Source: an uncultured Solobacterium sp.
Lineage (GTDB): Bacteria; Bacillota_I; Bacilli_A; Erysipelotrichales; Erysipelotrichaceae
NCBI GenBank assembly: GCA_900547815.1
Contig: URHY01000002.1
Coordinates: 7,306 to 71,305, forward strand
Length of the DNA stretch: 64,000 nt
Reading direction: 5' to 3'
The position numbers were made by a program, and so were the translations under genes. Below, in pieces: positions 1-7,900 of this stretch. Every line of letters begins with the position of its first letter. Position 1 is the stretch's first letter. Below the pieces are notes generated by a model. It had not been told where the DNA came from. It saw only the letters and a list, made by a program, of their open reading frames with translations, and made no database searches.

Positions 1-554
1 CTGTATTTAGTGATGGTCTATTTGATTATATTCCTGATCATATTATGGAAAAGAAAAAAGAATTGAGAAATTCAAAGGATTATCCAGAAGATTTTCCTTG
101 GACGGGTGGTCCTTGGTCTTGGCTTGCGGATATGCGTGATGGTTATCCTAAGATTACGTATATTAAGGATCTTAGTGAAATCAAGTATCCTGTAAATAAG
201 ATTCAAACTATTGAGGATGAAGAGGTTACTACCCAATTGGCTTTGGATATTCAAAATGAATTTAAAGATCAATATGAAGTGTTCCGTACTTGTCCTAGAG
301 AACTTGAAGTATTGCCTAAAGGATATAGTAAAGGAGCTACTCTAGTTCGTATGATGGATATGTTTGGTTGGGACAAGGATAAAGTCTTCACATTTGGTGA
401 TGGTGAAAATGATGTGAGTATGTTTGGTGTTGTAACGCATAGTTTTGCGATGGGTCAGGCTTTGGATTATGTAAAAGAAAAAGCAGCTCATGTGACCAAG
501 TCCAATGTGGAACAGGGAATTGTAGCTGCTTTAAAGGATTTTAATATTTTGTGA
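1..554 (+). CDS. Cof-type HAD-family phosphatase, C-terminal part
   Basis: The reading frame is open from the left edge, so the start and the first catalytic Asp motif lie outside the window. About 183 residues are visible. The hallmark is GDGENDVSMF near the C-terminus, the fourth HAD motif of Cof/YidA-like sugar-phosphate or nucleotide phosphatases, preceded by a Lys in LPKGYSKGATL (motif III region). The central part would be the variable cap. The TGA stop overlaps the convergent M42 peptidase gene by 14 bases. Substrate cannot be told from sequence. Confidence 0.85.
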   Translation, partial: VFSDGLFDYIPDHIMEKKKELRNSKDYPEDFPWTGGPWSWLADMRDGYPKITYIKDLSEIKYPVNKIQTIEDEEVTTQLALDIQNEFKDQYEVFRTCPRELEVLPKGYSKGATLVRMMDMFGWDKDKVFTFGDGENDVSMFGVVTHSFAMGQALDYVKEKAAHVTKSNVEQGIVAALKDFNIL

Positions 555-1578
555 TATAGCTAACAACAAGCTTCATTGTGCTTTCTACACCATCATAGTG
601 TGTTCTTTCCATTCCGTGGCTTGCATGAACACCTGGGCCAATCAAGGCTCCTTTAATGTCATTACCACCGCGTAATGCGGCACTGACATCTGAACCATAT
701 TGTGGGTAGATATCAACGGCATAATTAAGCTTGTTTTCTTTTGATAGTTCGACTAGACGAGTAATCATTTCGTAGTCGTATGGTCCGCTTGAATCTTTTG
801 CACAGATTGAAACATCTTGTTCAGTACAAGCTAAATCTGTACCAATACATCCCATATCAACGGCTAACAATTCTTCGACTTCTTCTGGTAAACAACTTGC
901 TCCGTGTCCAACTTCTTCATATGTACTGAACATAATGACCAAGTCTCTTTGAGGTGTAATGTTGTTGTCTTTTAAGTATTTTAGTACGCCCATTAAAGCT
1001 GTAGCTGAAATCTTATCGTCTAAGAATCTAGATTTAATAAATCCACTTTCTGTGATTTGTGTTTTTGTATCAATACAAATGAAGTCTCCGTTGCAGATAC
1101 CTAATTTTTCAACATCTACTTTTGAGTGAACAACTTCGTCGATACGAACTTCCATTGTATCTTCTTTTCTTTCTACTGTTGAAGCATCTGGATATACGTG
1201 AACGCTTGGTGAACAAGAAAGAATTGTTCCTGTATATACCTTTCCATCGCGAGTATAGATCTTACAATATTCTCCGTCTAATGTTGGTAAGCAGGGCCCT
1301 CCAACTTTAGTAATGGCAAGTTTTCCATTGTCTTTAATGGAACGAACCATAAGTCCTAATGTATCTAGGTGAGCACTCAATCCTAGTGTGTGTTCAGAAT
1401 CTTTTCCGTCTACATAGATCAACAAGTTTCCTTTTTGGTTGCGTCCTGTTGTATAGCCTAATTTTTTGGCTTCTTCGTCCATGAAATCAATGGCTCTTTT
1501 TGTATAGCCTGTTGGTGAATCAATATTCAAAATTTGTTTGGCGATGTCACAGACATATTCTTTATCAAATGGTTGCAT
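541..1578 (-). CDS. M42 family metallopeptidase (glutamyl aminopeptidase-like)
   Basis: A 345-residue protein of the usual M42 length. M42 enzymes are cytoplasmic dinuclear metal aminopeptidases that form large tetrahedral complexes and trim peptides. The metal ligands are recognisable: His-Asp in SAHLDTLGL (about residue 70), Asp in FLDDKIS (about 185), the Glu pair in FSTYEEVGHG (about 220), Asp in AVDMG, and a late His in GPGVHASHGMERTH. The start is preceded by an AGGAG-type site. It is transcribed alone, convergent with the HAD gene. Exact substrate specificity is not predictable. Confidence 0.9.
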   Translation of the reverse strand: MQPFDKEYVCDIAKQILNIDSPTGYTKRAIDFMDEEAKKLGYTTGRNQKGNLLIYVDGKDSEHTLGLSAHLDTLGLMVRSIKDNGKLAITKVGGPCLPTLDGEYCKIYTRDGKVYTGTILSCSPSVHVYPDASTVERKEDTMEVRIDEVVHSKVDVEKLGICNGDFICIDTKTQITESGFIKSRFLDDKISATALMGVLKYLKDNNITPQRDLVIMFSTYEEVGHGASCLPEEVEELLAVDMGCIGTDLACTEQDVSICAKDSSGPYDYEMITRLVELSKENKLNYAVDIYPQYGSDVSAALRGGNDIKGALIGPGVHASHGMERTHYDGVESTMKLVVSYITKY

Positions 1579-1688
1579 ATTTTAAAACTCCTCCTGTATG
1601 TATTATACGCTTTTATACAAATTCTAAACAATGTATTAAACTTTTTTTTGAATTTTGTGCTATTGTACAAGAAAAGGAGGCTAATTGT

Positions 1689-2159
1689 ATGGAATTAAAT
1701 GTAAGAGAAGAAAAGTTAAAAGGTTTATTTAAACAGTTTCAAGTGGAACATAATGAGAATTGTAAGACAGTATTTATTGATAATAATGATGAAAATTTAG
1801 AAAACTATTTAAATGAATCGAATATGGTATATTTACATATGGTGGATAAAGAAGTAAGACATCTTGATTTGACTAAAGTAAATACAATATTTGTGAATAA
1901 AGAATATGCGAGTAAATTAGAAAATGGAATTCAGGATGAACAAAGAATTCTAGAACTACTATTAAATAAATATCCCAATCTTAGAGTTGTATTAATTACA
2001 GATAAAAAGGGTGCTTATTATAAAGATAAGGACATGATGATTTACCAGAAAGAATTGGTCTCTAATTTTGATAAAGACTTATTCTTAGTTAAATATATGG
2101 CTTCAGAATTAAAGGGGAATTCAGAAATGACATCTCTATATCGAGGTGTAAATCAGTAA
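1689..2159 (+). CDS. Small protein, distant resemblance to the C-terminal half of PfkB sugar kinases
   Basis: This 156-residue gene starts at the ATG eight bases after an AGGAGG site; the same frame runs open further upstream but has no ribosome site there. I do not recognise it with confidence. The middle (NTIFVNKEYASKL, then a helix, then VVLITDKKGAYY) has the pattern of the PfkB 'vN..E...L / vvlT.G..G' segment, but the catalytic GAGD motif is absent, so it would not be an active kinase. It may be a degenerate paralogue or a binding protein. The stop codon is one base from the inverted-repeat RNA element that follows. Confidence 0.55.
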   Translation: MELNVREEKLKGLFKQFQVEHNENCKTVFIDNNDENLENYLNESNMVYLHMVDKEVRHLDLTKVNTIFVNKEYASKLENGIQDEQRILELLLNKYPNLRVVLITDKKGAYYKDKDMMIYQKELVSNFDKDLFLVKYMASELKGNSEMTSLYRGVNQ

Positions 2160-2160
2160 A

Positions 2161-2277
2161 GACTACTAGATATGTTAGAGTACCTAAGACAAAAACTTGA
2201 ATTCGCGTACGTCTTTGGAATTAAAAGACTTTGGAGGTAGATTAATCCATGAAAACCACCCTACATATCTAGTAGTC
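2161..2277 (-). ncRNA. Candidate structured small RNA (minus strand) closed by a 14-bp terminal stem
   Basis: The ends form a perfect inverted repeat: GACTACTAGATATG at 2161-2174 pairs with its complement at 2264-2277, extendable by three pairs with one bulge. On the minus strand a TATAAT box (complement of 2284-2289) lies six bases before the 5' end, although no -35 is visible. The minus-strand 5' region matches the plus-strand RNA at 2401 in three blocks: GACTACTAGATATG, then GTGGT, then TGGATTA. An inner GTCTTT/AAAGAC hairpin is also present. The 3' end has only a short T run. It could instead be a 3'-UTR structure of the upstream gene. Confidence 0.45.
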
Positions 2278-2365
2278 ATTTCCATTATAAAGGTCCAATG
2301 TGAAAAGATTATTAAAAGTCAAAAGTTTTTCAAAATATTTTAAAATAGATGTGTAAATCGGTAAG

Positions 2366-2394
2366 TTGATATTTATCATCTTTCTCGTTATAAT
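2366..2394 (+). promoter_or_regulatory. Strong sigma-A-type promoter for the plus-strand small RNA
   Basis: TTGATA (2366-2371), a 17-base spacer and TATAAT (2389-2394). Transcription should start near 2401, in front of GACTACTAG. There is no coding sequence on this strand before the terminator at about 2485. Confidence 0.75.
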
Positions 2395-2400
2395 ACAAGT

Positions 2401-2487
2401 ACAGAAAAGACTACTAGATATGGTGGTCACTCTGGATTAGGTTATAGCGCTAATCCCGTTACGAGTGGGTGGTTAGCGCTTTTTGTT
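2401..2487 (+). ncRNA. Candidate small RNA with intrinsic terminator and alternative hairpins
   Basis: An RNA of about 85 nt lies between the promoter above and a terminator whose arms AGCGCTAA and TTAGCGCT are followed by TTTTTG. An earlier perfect stem, GGATTAG with CTAATCC, shares the CTAA of the terminator's left arm, so the two hairpins are mutually exclusive, as in attenuators. The 5' end repeats the 14-base GACTACTAGATATG of the neighbouring element and could pair in trans with the complementary arm at 2264-2277. I do not recognise an Rfam family. No open frame with a ribosome site is present. Confidence 0.6.
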
Positions 2488-2495
2488 TTGCCGTT

Positions 2496-3515
2496 TCATT
2501 CATGATTGTATTGGTTTGCAGCATTTAAATAGGAGCTTTTAAATTCTGTTGCCAAAACCTTTGGACTGATGATTTTTATGTCTTTTGCAAAAATATAGAA
2601 AAAGGTTTTTGCCTGGAAATAGGAACAGTCAAACTCTAATAGATATTCATTATTTTCTAATTGTGTTGTTTTTATTGGCATAGGTTTATTTAAATATCTA
2701 ATTTTAAATAGTTCATATGCTTTTTGGTTAAATTGAATAATAATATGTTCTTCATTATCTCCATATTTGAATTGAACACCATTTTTAATCATTTTATGAA
2801 AAGTTTTGAAATCTGTATCAGAAAATGTAATGTCAGATTCACTATTGAAGTGAACAGACACTTCAGTAATATTCATTAATTTTCTTGTTGCGATTTCATA
2901 ACAACCATTTTGATTGTTTCTAACTTTTCCAATCACGTAATTATATATTTTTTCTTTATGTTCCATAATTAGGTAAGGCTTCATTTCAAAAATACTATTA
3001 TCATTTGTTTTAATGGAAATTGATTTTTGTTGATCAATCGCATTTTGTATTTTTGAATAGTTTTCTTTAAATAAGTAGATTTCTCTTTTATATATTGGTA
3101 ATTGAAAAAAAGAATCAATCAACATTCTAATGTATATAGGAAAGCTCAAGTTGAGTGGAGTAATGAAATTAGATTGGATATTATCTAATAATACGGAGAT
3201 ATCTTTTTGAGGTTTAAATGATATAGTTCTATTTTTCTTTTCACCACTAGACTCTAGAGAAATATCATAAAACATCGTTTTTAATTTAATCTGTATAGTT
3301 TGATCATAAACGGTATCTACTACGGAAATATAATCCTTTATAGGATTTAGTTTTGTGCATTCAAAATCAGAATGATAATTTCGAATCAATATATTAATAA
3401 ATCGATTTATGTTTGGTTTGTTTTTATTGCATATTTGAAATCTGTTCGCATCTTCTAAAATAGAATTGTATTGAGAATTTGTGAAATATAATCGTATTGG
3501 GTCAATAAAATCCAT
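2496..3515 (-). CDS. RHH-WYL transcriptional regulator, CRISPR-adjacent
   Basis: A 339-residue protein with a good AGGAGG site before its ATG. Residues 1-50 look like a ribbon-helix-helix DNA-binding domain: a strand (IRLYFT), helix, turn (NKPN) and second helix. Residues about 155-215 fit a WYL domain: a helix with KIQNAIDQQ, the strand SISIKT, then PYLIMEHKEKIYNYVIGKVR and a closing LMNITEVSV. The rest resembles a WCX extension. WYL proteins sense ligands, often nucleic acids, and regulate phage-defence loci; RHH-WYL proteins accompany Cas13d systems. It is divergent from the gene at 3717, and the shared intergenic region carries repeated elements suited to autoregulation. It could also regulate the cas genes; that is inference. 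Confidence 0.7.
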   Translation of the reverse strand: MDFIDPIRLYFTNSQYNSILEDANRFQICNKNKPNINRFINILIRNYHSDFECTKLNPIKDYISVVDTVYDQTIQIKLKTMFYDISLESSGEKKNRTISFKPQKDISVLLDNIQSNFITPLNLSFPIYIRMLIDSFFQLPIYKREIYLFKENYSKIQNAIDQQKSISIKTNDNSIFEMKPYLIMEHKEKIYNYVIGKVRNNQNGCYEIATRKLMNITEVSVHFNSESDITFSDTDFKTFHKMIKNGVQFKYGDNEEHIIIQFNQKAYELFKIRYLNKPMPIKTTQLENNEYLLEFDCSYFQAKTFFYIFAKDIKIISPKVLATEFKSSYLNAANQYNHE

Positions 3516-3716
3516 GATAATTTCCTCCTTTTTTCAAATAAATTATAACATATACTAATTAAAGTAGTACATAAATATATAATATTATTCGTAATATAAT
3601 GTTATAAGCAATAAATAAGTAGTACATAAAATGAAAAAAGTATCCATATTAAAACTACTTTTATTCTGCTATTATTCATGTGTAAACAGGGATGACCTGT
3701 AGGAGGAAAAAATAGT
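3516..3716. promoter_or_regulatory. Divergent regulatory region with direct and inverted repeats
   Basis: The spacer between the WYL regulator and its divergent neighbour holds two exact 14-base direct repeats AAGTAGTACATAAA (3562-3575 and 3617-3630) and a 9-base inverted repeat TTATAACAT/ATGTTATAA (3543-3551 and 3599-3607). A TATAAT box (3578-3583) follows the first direct repeat by four bases. Just before the AGGAGG of the plus-strand gene, ACAGG/CCTGT (3686-3700) could form a small hairpin affecting translation. The repeats are the natural candidates for regulator operators. Confidence 0.6.
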
Positions 3717-4706
3717 ATGAATAAAGATCAAAAAAATTATGAATCAAATGTATCTACAGGATTGAATTCTGTACAAACAATTTATGAAGGAAGTGTGAAT
3801 GCACGTGTCGTTGAAAGAGCGGGAAATCTAGCTTCTTCACAAAGTAAGGGTATTGCGCATGAAATTATGTATGCAGATAAATTAAATGTTACACGTCCAG
3901 AACTTGGTGTGACAAAACTATCTACAAAAACCAATGCAGTGCGTGATGATTTAGTGAGTGTAAAGGATGGTGTAGTCAAGTATCGTGCACAACTTAAGGA
4001 TACTGTATCTTCTTCTGGAGTGAACAAAACGGTAACTCAGGGAATGAATGGAAAGTATCAGGGAACGAATTTTATGGGGACAAAAGAAACCACAGAACTT
4101 TACAATGCAGCAACTAAAAATACGGCTGCTCAGAAAACGAGTTCAACAGGAATCTCATCAAAGGATACTTCTAGAATTACAGAGTCTTTTTCAGGAAAGA
4201 TGACAAGCTTAGAAAATATCGCACACAATTCAACTCGAGCAGGATCATTCGGCGCAGTTGCAAACGTTGCGGTTGGAGCCGTTGAAGATATTGTGAATAG
4301 TGAATCTGGCGATGAAATGTTAGCTCATGCAGCAGCAAATGGTGCTAGAGGTTTTGCCTCAGGCTATGTAGGGTCTGCAGCAGCTACTGTAGCAACTTCA
4401 GCAACAGCAGCTGGAATCGCATCTGTACCAGCATTAGCTGCAGCACCATTAGTAGCGGTAGCAGCACCAGTAGCCGCAGGTATTGTGGCTGCAACTGTTG
4501 CAGGAAAGGTTGTTATGGATGCCACAGATGGAGAAGTCAAAGAAGTATTAGAAGATATTGGTCGAGGTGTTGGAGACTTTATTTCTGATGCAGCTGACGA
4601 AGTCGCTTATAGGGTTGTCGATAGTATTGGTGAAGGACTAGATAGAGTTGGCGACAAGGTTGATGACTTTATCGACAGTGTCAGTCTATTCTTCAATTTA
4701 TTCTAG
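3717..4706 (+). CDS. Unrecognised protein: possible PD-(D/E)XK-like N-terminus plus Gly/Ala-rich membrane segment
   Basis: 329 residues, ATG after AGGAGG. I do not recognise the family. The N-terminal third has Glu49 in a helix (GIAHEIMYADKLN), Asp77-Asp78 in a strand (RDDLVSV) and Gln92-Leu-Lys94 in the next strand (VKYRAQLK). This E...D...QxK order is compatible with a variant PD-(D/E)XK nuclease core, but no other catalytic support is visible. Residues 215-268 are a long Ala/Gly/Val-rich hydrophobic stretch able to form a glycine-zipper-like hairpin. The last 55 residues are acidic and amphipathic. No signal peptide is seen. Position between the WYL regulator and cas9 suggests a defence or toxin-like role; this is inference. 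Confidence 0.55.
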   Translation: MNKDQKNYESNVSTGLNSVQTIYEGSVNARVVERAGNLASSQSKGIAHEIMYADKLNVTRPELGVTKLSTKTNAVRDDLVSVKDGVVKYRAQLKDTVSSSGVNKTVTQGMNGKYQGTNFMGTKETTELYNAATKNTAAQKTSSTGISSKDTSRITESFSGKMTSLENIAHNSTRAGSFGAVANVAVGAVEDIVNSESGDEMLAHAAANGARGFASGYVGSAAATVATSATAAGIASVPALAAAPLVAVAAPVAAGIVAATVAGKVVMDATDGEVKEVLEDIGRGVGDFISDAADEVAYRVVDSIGEGLDRVGDKVDDFIDSVSLFFNLF

Positions 4707-4820
4707 GGAAAGGAAGGTGAATATCATGGATAATCAAACAGTTGGAGTTGAACATTAGAGTAATATAAAGCTAATGTTTTAAAATATAACTCAAATTAAT
4801 GAAAAACGCTTTATATAAAG

Positions 4821-4850
4821 TGTATGCTACGAGCATACATTTCAATTTTT
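4821..4850 (+). terminator. Hairpin upstream of cas9, likely terminator
   Basis: TGTATGCT (4821-4828), loop ACG, AGCATACA (4832-4839), followed by TTTCAATTTTT. It can end transcription from the gene at 3717. Its AGCATA/TATGCT arms recur in the palindrome at the CRISPR leader (11201-11214), so it may also be a binding site. A ten-codon frame (4726-4758) after a GGAAGG site lies before it and is probably not a gene. Confidence 0.5.
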
Positions 4851-4883
4851 ATATATAAATTTATAGGAAACGGCTTACATAAG

Positions 4884-4892
4884 TGATATAAT
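4884..4892 (+). promoter_or_regulatory. Extended -10 promoter of cas9
   Basis: TGATATAAT with TATAAT at 4887-4892 and no good -35, placing the start about 27 bases before the cas9 ATG. TACATAA at 4876-4882, four bases upstream of the box, repeats the core of the direct repeats between the WYL regulator and its neighbour. Confidence 0.65.
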
Positions 4893-4927
4893 GCATGTAA
4901 CATAATTACTTTATGGAGGGTATTGAA

Positions 4928-7900
4928 ATGGATAATAAGTATGTATTAGGCCTGGATATTGGAATTACATCAATAGGTTGGTCAATAATTGATGAAGTTA
5001 GGGGAAAACTATTGGATATGGGAGTTCATATGTTTGAACAGGCAATCCCTGCACAAGAAGTTAGATTGAATCGTTCGGCAAGAAGAACATTGAGAAGAAG
5101 AAATTGGAGAAAGAAACAATTAAAGAATGCGTTTGTAGAATTTGGATTGATTTCAAAAGAGGAATTAAATCAAAGAGACTATTTGAGTTATACTGCAAAT
5201 TCAGATACATTTTCTCGTCCTGAAGAGGATACGGTTTACCATTTAAGATTGAAAGCGTTGAAGGAACAAATATCTTTAAGAGAGCTTTTGTTGTGTTTGT
5301 ATAATATTTGCGGTACTCGTGGACATTTCTTAATGGAGAATATTAATTTTACCTCCAGTGAACCAATTACTTTTGATTTCTTTGTTGAGCAATTTTATGA
5401 GTTTACACATGAATATGTGAATTTTGAAGAAGATACAAAAGAATTTGAGCAGACAATACTAAAACCTATTTTTGAAAAGGGAAAAGTAAAATCTAATGAA
5501 TTAAAGTCTTTGTTGAAGGATGAATATACAGTGGAATCTGAGGATAATGATGCATTATTAGAAATATTGAAATTGATCTGTGGATTTAAATGTGATTTAA
5601 AGAAAATTAGTGAGTCTGTTGTACTCGTTCAAGAGGATAAAACTAAAGAATCTGTAAAATTAGATGAATTATTGAAGATGGATAGCTTAAATGAATTTTT
5701 GAACAATGCAGTAGAACTTCATGATGTAATTGCGGTTTCTCAGATTTTAAAGGATCATAATTATATTTGTGAAGTGGCTGTAGAGAAATTAAATGAAGTT
5801 CTAAATGTTCAAAAATTAGAACATTCAGATCCAGATAAATATAAAGAAGAAAAGAACAATATTCAGAAAAAAATGAGTAAGGCAGTTGGAGAGCGTTTGC
5901 GTGTTGTAAAAAATATGGAGAATAAGTATCCGAATGGCTTGTATGTAAAAGAAGCTAGTGAAATTTTGCATAAACAACAAGAATTTTATCCTAATTTGAT
6001 TACGGATAATTTCATTGAAGCATGTATTTCTACAATTAAAGCACGTATTCCTTACTATATTGGACCATTGTCTTCACAAGCTAAGAATAGTTGGATTGAT
6101 CGTAAAGATGGTACATTTAAGTATGGATATGACTATTGTAAGGATGCTTTAGTAAATGAAGAAGAGAGTATTCAAAATTGGAAGTTGAATATGATTTCAC
6201 ATTGTACGTATTTACCCGAAGAATATGCACTTCCAAAAGGATCATTTATTGCAGAGACATTTAGCTTATTAAATGAATTGAATATTCTTACCGCAATTGA
6301 TAAGAATGAAAATCGATATTATTTAACTCGTGAAGATAAATTAAAAGTATTTGATGAATTATTCTTGAAGCGTACAGATTATGTTTCGCATAAAGAAATT
6401 GCAGAATTATTAAACTTAAAATCTTTTGGTCCTAAAGACTCTCGTAAAGAAGGTAAGTTTAAAAATAGATATACTTTGTACCAAAATATAATTTCTGTTT
6501 TCCCTCAATTTGAATTGCATTCTATTCTTGATTTATTTAATGAATATGAGAAAGAAAAAGTAGATAAGATTGAAGATATTATTTTGAATTTAAACTTATT
6601 TGATGAAGAACAATCAAAAATTAATTATTTCACTAAGAAGTTGAATTTAGATGAAAAAGATGCGAAGAAGTTAGCAAGATGTAAATCAAATGGATTTTAT
6701 GCTTTCTCTAAACGATTTATTATGGAAACAAAAATGAATGTTGATGGAGAAACATTACTTGAGGAAATGTTAAGGGACAATTCAGAAAATCAAAAGAATG
6801 AACAGATGACTTTGATTACTGAAGCAACGGACTTGGATGGAAATAGAATTAATTTTGAGTCTAACAAGTATATGACTTTACTAAAGAACACTAACGAGTT
6901 GTCTATCGATTTATTGATACAAGATGGTAAACCATTTATTCCAATTGCTAGACCAGTTATTAGAGCTTTGAATGAATGTTTTAAACTATATGAAGAAGTT
7001 ATCAGAACATATGGAGTTCCTGATCGTGTTGTTATTGAAACAGCAAGAGACTTAAAAGATAGTTCTCAAGATGGAGATGTACCAGCTAAACATTTTGATC
7101 AGATGAAAAAGTTGTATGATTACTTAAATAATCAAATGAAAGAGCAGAAGAAAAAGGCCAAACTTTCAAAACAATATATGGAAGATTGGGATGTTATTGA
7201 GCCTTATTTAGAAAAGAATAAGCGTAAGGTTGAACTATATATACGTCAAAATGGCCGTGATATGGTAACAGGAGATACAATTGATATTCAACATTTAGAA
7301 GATTATGAAATGGATCATATTTTGCCTCGTGGATTTGGAGATAATTCCATGGATAACTTGATGTTGATTAAAAAAGAAATCAATGGAAAAAAAGCAGACA
7401 GACTTCCATTAGAATATATTGAATCGGAAACAGTGGAGAATGAAAACGGAAAACGTATCTTATCTAGTGATTTCAAACGTAGATGTTACGAATTGAATGA
7501 AATGAAGTTGATTTCAGATAAGAAATTAAAACGTTTATTATTAGCATCCACAGATGAAGCAATGGGATTTATTAATCGTAATCTAGTAGATACTCGTTAT
7601 ATTATTCGTGAACTAATGGCTATTTTAAGAGCTTATAACACAGTTAATAATTATGATACTCATATTGTTTCATTGCGTTCTTCATTTACAACGGTGTATA
7701 GAAATGCATTTAATATGAAGAAAAATCGTGATACTGGTGATCAACACCATGCTCATGATGCTTCAATTGTTGCCATTGCAGATATGGTTTTATCGACATA
7801 TTTTCCAAATTATGATGAACGTGGAAATAATAAGTATTATCAAGAATTCTTGAAGAGAATGATGGAATCACAAGGACCAGATAGTGATAAATCGGAAAAT

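Noticed and set aside
2161-2490. Tested by eye as 5S rRNA, 6S RNA, SRP RNA or a known riboswitch
   Set aside because: None of the conserved blocks of these RNAs is visible; size and structure do not fit.
4726-4758. Ten-codon frame with a GGAAGG site after the gene at 3717
   Set aside because: Too short to support as a gene; could be a remnant or chance.
4741-4912. Possible tracrRNA upstream of cas9, where many type II-A loci have it
   Set aside because: The hairpin there has no complementarity to the repeat; the clear anti-repeat lies at 8986-9019.
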